NCBI GenBank assembly: GCA_900548535.1
Contig: URLG01000001.1
Span: 87,396 to 151,395 of the forward strand
From: Candidatus Segatella intestinihominis
GTDB lineage: Bacteria > Bacteroidota > Bacteroidia > Bacteroidales > Bacteroidaceae
Reading direction: 5' to 3'
DNA length: 64,000 nucleotides
Part shown: positions 46,738 through 56,117 of the stretch, one piece after another
Position numbering within the stretch: the stretch's first letter is position 1
Layout: each line of letters starts with the position of its first letter
The notes under the pieces: generated by a model
What the model was told of the DNA's origin: nothing
The model's database searches: none
Seen by the model: only the letters and a program-made list of their open reading frames with translations
Translations under genes and position numbers: made by a program

Positions 46738-46745
46738 CAAATATA
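46738..46745 (-). promoter_or_regulatory. Putative -7 element of the lipoprotein/exopolysaccharide cluster
   Basis: Minus-strand TATATTTG lies about 139 nt upstream of the 817-residue gene, giving a leader of roughly 130 nt. No TTTG at the normal -33 distance. It is the only good promoter candidate upstream of the eight-gene run. Confidence 0.45.
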
Positions 46746-46900
46746 GTGGAAATATTTCAATAATAGATGTTTTTACGCGTTAAATAATCTTAATTAGGCG
46801 TTAATTTAATGTTAGTTTAAGTTTCTACACTGTTTTGTTTCTCTTAGGTATACATGAAGAAGGGGACGGTTCGCTTCTCCCTTCTTCTGTTTTCAGTGGG

Positions 46901-46921
46901 CATCATCATCATCATCATCAT
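46901..46921. repeat. Trinucleotide repeat (CAT)7
   Basis: Seven CAT units in the gap between the divergent cluster and the ATPase gene. The gap 46599-47066 otherwise holds the cluster promoter and a 12-nt repeat and I see no credible gene in it. Confidence 0.85.
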
Positions 46922-47005
46922 TTTCTTTATATGATGATAATCATATTTCTTATTCTCTATCTTTATCTTTATCTTAGTTTATGCGCGCGGGCGTTGGGAT
47001 GTCGA

Positions 47006-47041
47006 GTGTTGTATCAAGTGTTGTATCAAGTGTTGTATCAA
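47006..47041. repeat. 12-nt tandem repeat, three units
   Basis: GTGTTGTATCAA is repeated three times exactly, then a truncated fourth copy begins. It lies just downstream of the ATPase gene (minus strand). Confidence 0.85.
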
Positions 47042-47066
47042 GTGTCGCATAAGCAGTGGGGCTTTT

Positions 47067-48653
47067 TTATTCCGTTTCTTTCCAGTCCAAGAGGCCCTTG
47101 CCCATATCTTCTAGTTCGAGGGCGAGGCCGATGACCTGGCGATTGTCGGCTCTGAATGGCTCCAGATACTGGTTGCTGATGATTTGCTGGATGCCTGCTT
47201 CCTTGCCTCCGTTCTTTTGGAGTTTCAGCTCTATCACGTAGATGTAGCGAGAGGTGTGGACCAGGAGGTCTATTCTGCCTGTGGCTAGCATGTGTTCTAC
47301 TTCTACCTTAAAGCCGATGGCGTTGAGTATGGTGCTGATGATGAGGCGGTATCGCTCTTCCATGTCCATGCTGGCAAGCTTCTTGTTGCTGTATGGCACG
47401 TCGGCTATCAACGCTTTGAGGGCTTTCATCGCCTTGGCTGTGTCGTGGTATAGTAAGTATTGGCGAAGTTGTGCTTGCAATGATTGTACATCAGCTTCTT
47501 GCTTCATGGTGAGGGCTGGCAAGACGCATTCGTAGAGAGCCTGCTTCACTTCAGCATTTGGAAAGCCTAGGTGGTAGACACCGTCGTCGTATGACTTGAT
47601 GGTGAGGTAGCCTGTCTGATATAGAAAGAGCTCGGCTCCTCCACCTGTCACATCTGACATCTCTAGCGTGTTGCGCAGTATCATGCAGTCTTCGAAGTCT
47701 TGAAGCCTTATATCTGCGTCGGATACGAACTTAGGTAGCAGGGAGGTGGCTCCTGATGACGCCCAGAAGTTGTTGAGCTCCTTGGTGTACAAGGCGTTGA
47801 TCAAACTGAAGGGGTTGTAGACGTCAATCATATTGTTTCGGCAGAAATGATAGCCATCGTAATATTCCTTCAGATTGTCGTGTGCCTGCTGGATGGTCCA
47901 TTCGTTACGCTCTGCCAATTCTTCCATTTCTTCCTTGAAGTTGTCGCTGATTTCTTGCTCCGTGATGCCACAAATGGCGGCGTTCTCGGGCAGGAAGCTG
48001 ACGTTGGTCAGGTTGTTGAGAGCCGAGAAGAGGGAGATTTGAGTGAACTTGGTGATGCCTGTGATGAAGACGAAATATTCGTATTCGTCATCAGCCTTGA
48101 GGATGGCGAATACCTCACGGTATACTCCGGTGCATGCCTCGTGGTCGGGTGTCTTCCAAGAGTGCTGAAGAGGTGAGTCGTATTCGTCGATAAGGATGGC
48201 GACTTGAGCGCCTGCCTTTTCGTGGGCAGTCGTAATGATGGCATGGAAGCGGTCGGCGAGTTGAGCAGTCGCCTTAGGGGTGATGCCGTACATGTCCTCG
48301 TATTCACCAAAGCGGATGTCGAGATAAGAGCGAATGGTCTCTGCCGTGGCTCCACCACGGCTCATGTCAAGTCGGATGACTGGGTGCTGGGTCCAATCAT
48401 CTTCTAGCTGCATGATCTTCAGTCCTTCAAAGAGGTCTTTTCTTCCTTCGAAGTATGCCTGGAGAGTGTCTACAAGCACTGATTTTCCGAAACGGCGAGG
48501 ACGGCTCAAATAGCTGTATTTGAATCCGTTGTTTACCATGTTCCAGACGAGGTCGGTCTTGTCTACGTAGACATATCCCTTTTCTCTTATTTCCTTGAAA
48601 GACTGAATGCCTGCTGGCAATTTTCTTCTGTTCTTATCCTTCTTTATGATCAT
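47067..48653 (-). CDS. AAA-ATPase-like protein with PD-(D/E)XK domain (DUF1703 type)
   Basis: The start at 48653 gives 528 residues. An N-terminal AAA-ATPase_like domain (PF09820 type) starts GIQSFKEIREKGYVYVDKTD, with the P-loop RPRRFGKSVL and Walker-B-like ILIDEYDSPL. The C-terminal part has a PD-(D/E)XK nuclease core (RIDLLVHTSRYIYVIELKL). These proteins are multicopy, mobile and of unknown role in Bacteroidetes. The promoter lies inside the longer frame, which rules out the ATG at 48683. Confidence 0.88.
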   Translation of the reverse strand: MIIKKDKNRRKLPAGIQSFKEIREKGYVYVDKTDLVWNMVNNGFKYSYLSRPRRFGKSVLVDTLQAYFEGRKDLFEGLKIMQLEDDWTQHPVIRLDMSRGGATAETIRSYLDIRFGEYEDMYGITPKATAQLADRFHAIITTAHEKAGAQVAILIDEYDSPLQHSWKTPDHEACTGVYREVFAILKADDEYEYFVFITGITKFTQISLFSALNNLTNVSFLPENAAICGITEQEISDNFKEEMEELAERNEWTIQQAHDNLKEYYDGYHFCRNNMIDVYNPFSLINALYTKELNNFWASSGATSLLPKFVSDADIRLQDFEDCMILRNTLEMSDVTGGGAELFLYQTGYLTIKSYDDGVYHLGFPNAEVKQALYECVLPALTMKQEADVQSLQAQLRQYLLYHDTAKAMKALKALIADVPYSNKKLASMDMEERYRLIISTILNAIGFKVEVEHMLATGRIDLLVHTSRYIYVIELKLQKNGGKEAGIQQIISNQYLEPFRADNRQVIGLALELEDMGKGLLDWKETE

Positions 48654-48680
48654 AATCCGTCTCCTTCTGATATCTGCCTG

Positions 48681-48712
48681 CAAATTTACGGCAATATTTT
48701 GAGATTACCAAA
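48681..48712 (-). promoter_or_regulatory. Promoter of the ATPase gene
   Basis: Minus-strand TAAATTTG (48681-48688) and TTTG (48709-48712) are 20 nt apart; 28 nt upstream of the chosen start. Confidence 0.7.
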
Positions 48713-48811
48713 TTTCTTGCTGATTATTTTCTGCGAGCATCAACATCATCCTGGATTTACATCCCGATGTCTGTGAAAATGCATCCTCGTAGTAGCTGAA
48801 ACTGCATCGGG

Positions 48812-48902
48812 GATGCAGTTCTGACGACATCGAGGATGTAGTTCAGACGACATCGAGGATGCAGTTGTGGCTATTACGGGGATGTATTTCCGATGGCATC
48901 GG
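48812..48902. repeat. 23-nt tandem repeat, four degenerate units
   Basis: Units start at 48812, 48835, 48858 and 48881, each beginning GATGyA. The first two are nearly identical (GACGACATCGAG ends); the third and fourth have drifted. A related inverted stretch (about 48740-48811) precedes it and can pair with the array. Confidence 0.75.
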
Positions 48903-48939
48903 TAAACATCATATTTAAACTTCATTAACGCAATAGGGC

Positions 48940-48967
48940 GCAACTTTCGGCATCTTGTATGCGTCTA
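48940..48967 (+). promoter_or_regulatory. ECF-sigma-like promoter of the DUF2807 gene
   Basis: GCAAC (48940-48944) and CGTC (48962-48965) are separated by 17 nt, matching the general ECF-sigma pattern AAC-N16/17-CGTC. There is no TAnnTTTG element here, unlike most genes in the window. The start codon is about 32 nt downstream. Confidence 0.5.
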
Positions 48968-48998
48968 AAGGATATAAATTTTTAAACGAATAAAGCGT

Positions 48999-49817
48999 AT
49001 GAAAACTATGAAGAGAATGATGGTGGGAGCCTTGATGATGCTATCGGCTGCCACTTTGATGAGCTGCTCTATGGGCGGTAGTTACAATATGAATGGTAAC
49101 TTGCAGTACTCGCAGCAAGACTTACAGCCCAAGGCTTTTAAGGCGATAGATGTGAGCGTGGTGGCTGATGTGTACTATACTCAGAATAGTGGCGATAAGC
49201 ATGATGTAAGGCTCGACTTCTCTGCTATCCGAGACGACGATACACGTGAGCTGATGAAGGAAAAAGTAAAAGTAGTTTACCGAGATGGTGGCGTGGAGAT
49301 TGGCGTTACTGGCAATGTAAGAAGCACGAAGGGGATGGACGAGGGCAAGCGACTGAAGGTGTATATCACCAGCCCAGACCTTGTGAAGGTGGATATGGAG
49401 GGCGTAGGCTCTTTTCATGCAGGAACCATCAACTCTGACCAACTGGAAATGGATAATGAGGGCGTAGGCTCTATGTATGTCAAAGAGGTGCTAGCCAATA
49501 AACTGAAGGTTACCAATGAGGGTGTGGGCAGCGTGACCATTGACAAGGTGACGGGCGATGACTTCTCTATTGATAATGAGGGAGTAGGCAAGGTGAATGT
49601 CGGTTTCTATAAGGGTGGAAAACTGGATATAGACAATGAAGGCGTAGGTAAGGTATCTGCCAAGGTGGACTGCAAGTCGATTAAAGCGTCGCTCGAAGGA
49701 GTGGGCGGCATCACCCTGAGTGGCAAGACCCAATTCTATAAGAAAGAAAAGGATGGAGTGGGCCACTTTAGTGATGCCGACCTGGAATATTCTAAAATTC
49801 TAAAGGTGACGGACTAG
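48999..49817 (+). CDS. Head-GIN domain (DUF2807) lipoprotein
   Basis: The 272-residue product has a lipoprotein signal (LMSCSMGG, Cys at residue 25). Its body is a beta-solenoid with recurring NEGVG units, at EMDNEGVGSMYV, KVTNEGVGSVTI, SIDNEGVGKVNV and DIDNEGVGKVSA. DUF2807 proteins are outer-surface or periplasmic proteins with no settled function. The ECF-like promoter suggests induction by envelope or oxidative stress. An ATG three codons later is an alternative start. Confidence 0.85.
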   Translation: MKTMKRMMVGALMMLSAATLMSCSMGGSYNMNGNLQYSQQDLQPKAFKAIDVSVVADVYYTQNSGDKHDVRLDFSAIRDDDTRELMKEKVKVVYRDGGVEIGVTGNVRSTKGMDEGKRLKVYITSPDLVKVDMEGVGSFHAGTINSDQLEMDNEGVGSMYVKEVLANKLKVTNEGVGSVTIDKVTGDDFSIDNEGVGKVNVGFYKGGKLDIDNEGVGKVSAKVDCKSIKASLEGVGGITLSGKTQFYKKEKDGVGHFSDADLEYSKILKVTD

Positions 49818-50593
49818 AAGTCCCATTTCACACCGAGACATGGACGAACCATGAGGCCGGCGTTGGAACCGAAGTTGTTGCTAATCTCTACCTCGCCACC
49901 CACGCTGAGGTTGTCGCAACCAAAGTGCTGACCTACGTTGTACCAGAGCTGTGGCTCGGTGGTAAACACGGTGTGCTCGGTCTTGTATTCCGTCTCGCCA
50001 GCGGCATTTACCTTAGGGTCGCCATGCTTGTCGAGGAAGCTGGTGTGGTTCTCCCACCAGAAATCTGCGAAACCATCAAACTTCAAGCCCTTTACGCCAA
50101 AGATGTCGTTGCAGGTCCATACGGCAGTAAGCTGCATTGGCACGTTCTGGTCGGTGGCACGGATGGTCTTGTAGAGTGCCTGGAGGGTGAGGGTGTTCTT
50201 AAAGCTCTTGTCATGCATGAAGTACTCCACACCAAAGAGCCAAGCGTTGTTGATAGGGTAGTTCTTGGTGATACCACCGTTATACTCTACGTGGAGGCTC
50301 CAGTTCTTCATCTTCGTGTTCTGCCAGAAGTTGAGTGCACGGGAGATCTCGGTGTAGGTTCCACCCTGTGATACATTCTTGCTTCCCACTACCATCTTGT
50401 CGTAGTTGAAGTCGTGGTCCACGAAGAAATAAGTGTTACCCCATTTGTCCTGCTTGAACATCTCAAGTGTCAGGGTAACATACTTGCGGTCACTGCCGAA
50501 ATCATAGAGAATCTGGGCGTTGGTCTGTGCTAAAGTTTTGCTCGCAGGGAGCAACGCAAGTGCCATGAGCAATAGGCTTTTCATCTTTTTCAT
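49814..50593 (-). CDS. DUF5020 family outer-membrane protein (Tsx-like)
   Basis: This 259-residue protein has a signal peptide (MKKMKSLLLMALALLPASKTLAQ region) and an outer-membrane barrel pattern ending GVKWDF. DUF5020 is related to nucleoside-specific channel Tsx-like proteins; the segment TLTLEMFKQDKWGNTYFFVD resembles the opening of that family. Substrate unknown. Its stop codon shares the CTAG of the convergent DUF2807 gene (4-nt overlap). It lies downstream of glyA across a terminator. Confidence 0.8.
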   Translation of the reverse strand: MKKMKSLLLMALALLPASKTLAQTNAQILYDFGSDRKYVTLTLEMFKQDKWGNTYFFVDHDFNYDKMVVGSKNVSQGGTYTEISRALNFWQNTKMKNWSLHVEYNGGITKNYPINNAWLFGVEYFMHDKSFKNTLTLQALYKTIRATDQNVPMQLTAVWTCNDIFGVKGLKFDGFADFWWENHTSFLDKHGDPKVNAAGETEYKTEHTVFTTEPQLWYNVGQHFGCDNLSVGGEVEISNNFGSNAGLMVRPCLGVKWDF

Positions 50594-50632
50594 AAAATCT
50601 TTTTCTTTTTGTTTATTGTTTATGAGTTTAAC

Positions 50633-50663
50633 AAAAAACTGCGGGCGATAGGGTCCGCAGTTT
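50633..50663 (-). terminator. Terminator of glyA
   Basis: A 9-bp stem (50636-50644 with 50655-50663) and a T-run on the minus strand, 23 nt past the glyA stop. Confidence 0.8.
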
Positions 50664-50685
50664 GTAAAAATATATCTCTGTGCAA

Positions 50686-51966
50686 TTAGTATGCGAAGAG
50701 AGGGTAATCCTTCATTGTAGCATTCACCTTTTCGCGAACGCGGGCGATGACCTTCTCGTCCTCAGGAGCATTCAATACCTCCTCGATGAGTTCGGCAATG
50801 AGATGCATCATATCTTCCTTGGCGCCACGAGTGGTCATGGCTGCTGTACCCAGACGGATACCTGATGTCTGGAAGGCTGAACGGCTGTCGAATGGAACCA
50901 TGTTCTTGTTGACGGTGATGTCGGCTGCCACGAGCGCATTCTCTGCCACCTTACCTGTCAAGTCAGGATACTTGGAGCGGAGGTCTACGAGCATGGAGTG
51001 GTTGTCGGTACCGCCACTTACGATGCCAAAGCCACGGCCGATAAGGTCGTCAGCGAGTACGGCAGCGTTCTTCTTCACCTGTGCGGCATACTCCTTCCAA
51101 GAAGGCTGCAGGTTCTCATTGAAGGCTACTGCCTTGGCAGCGATGACGTGCTCCAATGGACCGCCCTGGATGCCAGGGAATACGGCTGAGTTGAGCAACA
51201 TACTCATCTTCTTTACCTCGCCCTTCTTGGTGGTCAAGCCCCAAGGATTGTCAAAATCTTTGCCCATCAAGATGATACCGCCACGAGGACCACGGAGGGT
51301 CTTATGGGTGGTAGATGTTACGATGTGGGCATACTTCACAGGGTTGTTCAAGAGACCTGCTGCTATCAGACCGGCAGGGTGAGCCATGTCTATCATGAGC
51401 AGTGCGCCCACCTCATCGGCTATCTTGCGCATGCGGGCGTAATCCCACTCACGGCTATAGGCGCTACCGCCACCGATAATCAACTTAGGCTTGTGCTCCA
51501 AGGCGAGCTTCTCCATCTCATCATAGTCGATGCGGCCCGTCTCCTTGTTCAGGTTGTATCCGATAGGGTTGTAGAGGATACCTGAAGTGTTGACGTGGCT
51601 ACCATGAGAGAGGTGACCACCATGATCCAAGTTCAGGCCCATGAAGGTATCGCCTGGCTTCAATACAGCGAGCAGAACGGCAGCGTTGGCCTGTGCGCCA
51701 GAGTGAGGCTGCACGTTGGCATACTCAGCACCGAAGAGCTTCTTCACTCTCTCGATGGCGAGGTTCTCCACGATGTCCACCACCTGGCAGCCGCCATAAT
51801 AGCGCTTGCCTGGCAGTCCCTCTGCATACTTATTGGTCAGGTAAGAGCCCATGGCGTGCATTACCTCGTCACTCACGAAATTCTCTGAAGCGATAAGCTC
51901 CATACCCTTCAGCTGGCGCTGATGTTCTCTCTCGATCAAGTCGAAAATCTCTTGGTCTTTTTCCAT
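50686..51966 (-). CDS. glyA: Serine hydroxymethyltransferase
   Basis: This 426-residue PLP enzyme interconverts serine and glycine while charging tetrahydrofolate with a one-carbon unit. The PLP-lysine is in [15 protein letters not shown]. Other conserved parts are [14 protein letters not shown], the folate-region [12 protein letters not shown] and [16 protein letters not shown]. Full-length. It is downstream of pyrB-pyrI and complements fhs in one-carbon metabolism. Confidence 0.97.
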   Translation of the reverse strand: MEKDQEIFDLIEREHQRQLKGMELIASENFVSDEVMHAMGSYLTNKYAEGLPGKRYYGGCQVVDIVENLAIERVKKLFGAEYANVQPHSGAQANAAVLLAVLKPGDTFMGLNLDHGGHLSHGSHVNTSGILYNPIGYNLNKETGRIDYDEMEKLALEHKPKLIIGGGSAYSREWDYARMRKIADEVGALLMIDMAHPAGLIAAGLLNNPVKYAHIVTSTTHKTLRGPRGGIILMGKDFDNPWGLTTKKGEVKKMSMLLNSAVFPGIQGGPLEHVIAAKAVAFNENLQPSWKEYAAQVKKNAAVLADDLIGRGFGIVSGGTDNHSMLVDLRSKYPDLTGKVAENALVAADITVNKNMVPFDSRSAFQTSGIRLGTAAMTTRGAKEDMMHLIAELIEEVLNAPEDEKVIARVREKVNATMKDYPLFAY

Positions 51967-52028
51967 ACTCTTTAATATTATAAGTTGATACTCTTTTTAC
52001 TAGCAAAAGTTTAGTTGGTGCTTTCTTT

Positions 52029-52493
52029 TTACTTGCAAAGTTCCACCTTGCCCAGCTGCTGCTCCTTGTCGCAGTAGTGGCAGCGGATGATGCCGAGTGC
52101 CTTGTCCACGGTGTGGAAGATGGTCTGCATAGGCTCGTTGTTGGTGATACACTTAGGGTTGTTGCATTTCACGATGCCCTTGAGTGTGTCGGGAGTCTCC
52201 ACGGTCTTCTTCTCCACAATCTCGTAGTCCTTGATGATACTCAGTCCGATGTTAGGAGCCACCACAGAGAGGCGGTTGATCTCCTCATCGGTAAAATACT
52301 TGTTGGCCACCTTGATGATGCCCTTCTTGCCAATCTTCTTGCTAGGCAAGTTGTAGCCGATGGTGACAGGGGTCTCCATCTTCTCCAACTGGAGCAGATT
52401 CACTACCTGGTAGGTCTTTTCGGCTGGTATATGGTCGATTACGGTTCCGTTTTCGATGGCCGCAACCACTAATTGACTTTTATTATTTCCCAT
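52029..52493 (-). CDS. pyrI: Aspartate carbamoyltransferase regulatory chain
   Basis: This 154-residue subunit binds the allosteric nucleotides. The N-terminal nucleotide domain has [17 protein letters not shown]. The C-terminal zinc domain has CNNPKC and CHYC, giving the four Cys ligands that contact PyrB. It follows pyrB by 30 nt filled with a heptamer array. Confidence 0.95.
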   Translation of the reverse strand: MGNNKSQLVVAAIENGTVIDHIPAEKTYQVVNLLQLEKMETPVTIGYNLPSKKIGKKGIIKVANKYFTDEEINRLSVVAPNIGLSIIKDYEIVEKKTVETPDTLKGIVKCNNPKCITNNEPMQTIFHTVDKALGIIRCHYCDKEQQLGKVELCK

Positions 52494-52523
52494 AATTATT
52501 AATTGTTAATTATTAATTATCAA
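52494..52523 (-). repeat. Heptamer array (TTAATAA), four units, between pyrB and pyrI
   Basis: On the minus strand TTGATAA, TTAATAA, TTAACAA, TTAATAA and two more bases fill the whole gap from the pyrB stop codon to the pyrI start codon. Confidence 0.7.
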
Positions 52524-53471
52524 TTACTCAATAATAGTCTTGTCGTTCTTCACGTCGTCGAGCGTGATGCCCAGGCAGTGGCAGAAGATGGCCTCACGAG
52601 CATAGAGACCATTCTGAGCCTGCTGGATATAGTAAGCGTGTGGGTCATCGTCCACATCGTAAGCTATCTCGTTGACACGAGGCAGTGGGTGCATGATCTT
52701 CATGTTGTCCTTCGCCTTGCACAGCATCTCGCGCTTCAGGATGTATACGTTCTTCACGCGCTCATACTCCATGAGGTCGGAGAAGCGCTCCTTCTGCACG
52801 CGCGTCATATATAATATGTCGGCGTCGGCGATGACGTCCTCGTTAAATTCCTCATGCTCCACATACTTGATGCCATGGCTCTGGCAGTAGAGCTTGTACT
52901 CTTGAGGCATGGCAAGCTCCTTAGGTGCGATGAAGTGGAAAGTAGGATTGAAGTGGCGCATGGCAGTGATAAGTGAGTGAACGGTGCGGCCATACTTGAG
53001 GTCACCCACAAGGTAAATGTTAAGATTCTCCAAGGTACCTTGGGTCTTGAAGATGGAATAGAGATCGAGCAAGCACTGAGAAGGGTGCATGTGAGCACCA
53101 TCGCCTGCATTGACGATAGGCACTGGGGCCACCTCGCTGGCATATTGGGCGGCTCCCTCGATGAAGTGGCGCATGGCGATAACATCGGCATAGTTGCTCA
53201 CCATGAGGATGGTATCCTTGAGCGTCTCACCCTTGGTGGTGCTGGATGTCTTGGCATCAGAGAAGCCGATGACACGAGCGCCAAGTCGATTGGCTGCTGT
53301 TTGGAAACTCAGTTGAGTGCGAGTGGAAGGCTCGAAGAAAAGGGTCGCTACGACCTTTCCCTTCAACAATTCCCTGTTAGGATGCTTTTCAAACTCTTGC
53401 GCCATCTCCAGGAGGTACATGATTTTCTCCTTAGATAGGTCTGCAATCGTCACAAAATTATGTTTTTCCAT
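52524..53471 (-). CDS. pyrB: Aspartate carbamoyltransferase catalytic chain
   Basis: The start at 53471 gives 315 residues. The enzyme carbamoylates aspartate in pyrimidine synthesis. The carbamoyl-phosphate motif is [12 protein letters not shown] and the aspartate-site region is [10 protein letters not shown]. The longer upstream start is rejected because the -7 promoter element overlaps it. Confidence 0.97.
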   Translation of the reverse strand: MEKHNFVTIADLSKEKIMYLLEMAQEFEKHPNRELLKGKVVATLFFEPSTRTQLSFQTAANRLGARVIGFSDAKTSSTTKGETLKDTILMVSNYADVIAMRHFIEGAAQYASEVAPVPIVNAGDGAHMHPSQCLLDLYSIFKTQGTLENLNIYLVGDLKYGRTVHSLITAMRHFNPTFHFIAPKELAMPQEYKLYCQSHGIKYVEHEEFNEDVIADADILYMTRVQKERFSDLMEYERVKNVYILKREMLCKAKDNMKIMHPLPRVNEIAYDVDDDPHAYYIQQAQNGLYAREAIFCHCLGITLDDVKNDKTIIE

Positions 53472-53504
53472 TTGTTTTTGATTGTAATGTTTTAAAATCG
53501 CCCC

Positions 53505-53512
53505 CAAAGTTA
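53505..53512 (-). promoter_or_regulatory. Promoter -7 element of pyrB
   Basis: Minus-strand TAACTTTG lies 33 nt before the pyrB start. No TTTG lies at the usual -33 distance. Confidence 0.55.
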
Positions 53513-53555
53513 CACAAATTTTCTGATTTATGTGCGATATTTCAAAACTTTTAAT

Positions 53556-53563
53556 TACTTTTG
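53556..53563 (+). promoter_or_regulatory. Promoter -7 element of the penicillin-binding protein gene
   Basis: TACTTTTG lies 23 nt before the chosen start at 53587 and overlaps the longer frame from 53530. Confidence 0.5.
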
Positions 53564-53586
53564 CACAAATAATTATAGAATTTCAG

Positions 53587-55911
53587 ATGAGAAAACGTTT
53601 TATACATACTTTATGGGCGCTTTTAGGCACCGGAGTCTTGGCTACGGTCATCGGCTTTTTCGCCATTTGGTTTGGCTATATTGGCTACATGCCCGACATC
53701 GAGGATCTGCAGAATCCTATCAACCGTTTTGCCACCCAGGTATACTCCTCGGATGGCAAGGTGCTCGGTACGTGGAACCTGAACAAGGAGAACCGCATCG
53801 TGATACCTTATAATAAGATGTCACCTTATTTAATTAAGGCATTGGTGGCTACCGAGGACGAGCGATTCTATGAGCACTCGGGCATCGACTATCGAGCCCT
53901 GGGGCGTGCCATCATCAAGCGTGGCATCTTGGGGCAGACCAATGCGGGCGGTGGAAGCACCATCACCCAGCAGCTGGCCAAGCAGCTCTATTCGGAGAAG
54001 GCTACGAGCACGCTGGAGCGACTCCTGCAGAAACCGATAGAGTGGGTGATAGCCATCAAGTTGGAGCGCTATTATACCAAGCAGGAAATCCTGGCGCTGT
54101 ATCTCAACTACTTCGACTTCCTGCACAATGCCGTGGGCATCAAGACGGCTGCCAACACCTATTTTAATAAGGAGCCTAGGGACTTGACGCTCTGCGAGGC
54201 AGCCACCCTCATCGGTCTGTGCAAGAACCCATCGCTCTTCAATCCGGTGCGCTATCCGGAGAGAGCCCGTGAGCGCCGCAACGTGGTGCTCTCGCAGATG
54301 GTGAAGGCGGGCTATCTGAGCCAGGGCGAGTATGGGGAATATGCCGCAGAACCTATCTCCCTCAACTTCCATCGTGCCGATCATAAGGACGGTTCTGCCA
54401 CCTATCTGCGTGAGTTCTTGCGCCAGTACATGATGGCTAAGCGACCAGAGAGAACCGACTATCCATCGTGGAACTATGCACAGTATGTGACCGATTCCAT
54501 CGCGTGGGACAGTGATCCGCTGTATGGATGGTGCAACAAAAACTACAAGAAAGACGGCTCTAGCTACAATGTATATACCGACGGACTCAAGGTGTTTACC
54601 ACCATCGATAGCCGTATGCAGCGATATGCCGAAGAGGCTGTATATCAGCACGTGGCGAGATACTTGCAGCCGGCATTCAGCCGTGAGGTGGCTCGCAAAC
54701 CAAGCTCGCCTTACAGCGACAAGTTGAAACCACAGCAAATACGTAGCATACTGAACCGCAGCATCACGCAGAGCGAGCGCTATCGCTCCATGAAGGCGGC
54801 GGGCTATACGCCAGAGGAAATCAAGCAGGAGTTCAGAAAGAAGATACCGATGACGGTATTTACCTATCATGGCGACATCGACACGCTGATGAGCCCATTG
54901 GACTCTATCCGCTACTACAAGACCTTCTTGCGCAGCGGATTCATGAGCATGGACCCTAAGACGGGAGCCGTGAAGGCATACGTGGGCGGACTGGACTATA
55001 CCCACTTCATGTACGACATGGTGAGCCTGGGTCGCCGACAGGTGGGTTCTACCATCAAGCCTTTCCTCTATAGCTTGGCGATGGAGAATGGATTCTCGCC
55101 TTGCGACTTGGCGCCTAACCGCCAGCAAACCTATATGGTGGCAGGCAAGCCATGGACACCACGCAATGCCAACCACGCCCGCTATGGGCAGATGGTGCCA
55201 CTGAAGTGGGGATTGGCGCAAAGTAACAACTGGATCAGCGCTTACTTGATGAGCAAGTTGAACCCTCAGCAGTTTGTGCAGCTGTTGCGCGACTATGGTA
55301 TCCAAAATCCTGATATTCATGCCTCTATGAGCCTCTGTCTGGGACCATGCGAGGTGAGCGTGTGCGAGATGGTGAGTGCCTATACCGCCTTTGCCAACCA
55401 CGGCATTCGCACGGCTCCTATGTTTGTGAGCCGCATCGAGGACAACGAGGGCAATACCATCGCCACCTTCCAGCCAAGAATGAACGAGGTGATCAGTGCC
55501 GAGAGCGCCATGAAGATGCTCACCATGCTGATGGGCGTAGTGGACGGCGGTACGGCAGGCAGACTGCGCTATCGCTACAATCTGGAGGGACAGATAGGAG
55601 CCAAGACGGGTACCACCAACAACAACAGTGATGGTTGGTTTATCGGCTTCACGCCTCAACTGGTGAGTGGCTGCTGGGTAGGCGGCGAAGACCGCGACAT
55701 CCACTTCGACTCCATGAACATGGGACAGGGAGCCACCATGGCATTGCCTATCTGGGCGATATTCATGAAGAAAGTATATGCCGACCCATCGCTGGGCATG
55801 GACCCTGCACTCAAGTTCGACCTGCCGGAAGGTTATGACCCATGCCATCTGCCTAAGGCAGAGCAAGATGACTTCTCTGAGGTGGATGGCATCGACGAAG
55901 TCTTCGAGTAG
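53587..55911 (+). CDS. mrcA: Class A penicillin-binding protein (PBP1A-like)
   Basis: This 774-residue bifunctional enzyme polymerises glycan strands and cross-links peptides. A membrane anchor (about 8-32) is followed by the GT51 glycosyltransferase domain with ATEDERFYEHSGID and GGGSTITQQLAKQLY. The transpeptidase domain has the Ser-x-x-Lys site in GSTIKPFLY, SNN in AQSNNWIS and the KTG motif in GAKTGTTNNNSDGW. Length is typical for Bacteroidetes PBP1A. Confidence 0.95.
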   Translation: MRKRFIHTLWALLGTGVLATVIGFFAIWFGYIGYMPDIEDLQNPINRFATQVYSSDGKVLGTWNLNKENRIVIPYNKMSPYLIKALVATEDERFYEHSGIDYRALGRAIIKRGILGQTNAGGGSTITQQLAKQLYSEKATSTLERLLQKPIEWVIAIKLERYYTKQEILALYLNYFDFLHNAVGIKTAANTYFNKEPRDLTLCEAATLIGLCKNPSLFNPVRYPERARERRNVVLSQMVKAGYLSQGEYGEYAAEPISLNFHRADHKDGSATYLREFLRQYMMAKRPERTDYPSWNYAQYVTDSIAWDSDPLYGWCNKNYKKDGSSYNVYTDGLKVFTTIDSRMQRYAEEAVYQHVARYLQPAFSREVARKPSSPYSDKLKPQQIRSILNRSITQSERYRSMKAAGYTPEEIKQEFRKKIPMTVFTYHGDIDTLMSPLDSIRYYKTFLRSGFMSMDPKTGAVKAYVGGLDYTHFMYDMVSLGRRQVGSTIKPFLYSLAMENGFSPCDLAPNRQQTYMVAGKPWTPRNANHARYGQMVPLKWGLAQSNNWISAYLMSKLNPQQFVQLLRDYGIQNPDIHASMSLCLGPCEVSVCEMVSAYTAFANHGIRTAPMFVSRIEDNEGNTIATFQPRMNEVISAESAMKMLTMLMGVVDGGTAGRLRYRYNLEGQIGAKTGTTNNNSDGWFIGFTPQLVSGCWVGGEDRDIHFDSMNMGQGATMALPIWAIFMKKVYADPSLGMDPALKFDLPEGYDPCHLPKAEQDDFSEVDGIDEVFE

Positions 55912-55921
55912 GCAGGCTATT

Positions 55922-55942
55922 GGGCAGGTAATAAACCTGCCC
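55922..55942 (+). other. Hairpin after the penicillin-binding protein gene
   Basis: An 8-bp GC-rich perfect stem (55922-55929 with 55935-55942) and a 5-nt loop. No T-run follows, so if it terminates transcription it needs help. Confidence 0.5.
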
Positions 55943-56044
55943 TCCCAGTATCGCTTGCCTAAAAAGAATGGCTTTGTATCAGGCATGTATGCTTAAATAG
56001 TGCAAAAATGGCGGTCTAGATTCTTTAGTCTCCGTTTTTTTTTG

Positions 56045-56052
56045 TAACTTTG
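56045..56052 (+). promoter_or_regulatory. Promoter -7 element of pheT
   Basis: TAACTTTG lies 65 nt before pheT; -33 not clear. Confidence 0.5.
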
Positions 56053-56117
56053 CAAAGTTTTAGAGCTAGTGTTAGCGAGAATACAAGAAATAAGAGAATA
56101 AAATAAAAATCATTATA

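Noticed and set aside
46835..47134. 99-codon frame with seven consecutive His
   Set aside because: The His run is only a (CAT)7 repeat and the frame then crosses the 12-nt tandem repeat; codon use is not like the neighbours.
48812..48902. Possible CRISPR array
   Set aside because: The 23-nt units abut without spacers, differ strongly between copies, and no cas gene is in the window.
53830..55986. 718-codon open frame on the minus strand opposite the penicillin-binding protein gene
   Set aside because: It is fully antisense to a clear class A PBP with all catalytic motifs; the translation is rich in His/Leu/Arg/Val without any domain pattern.
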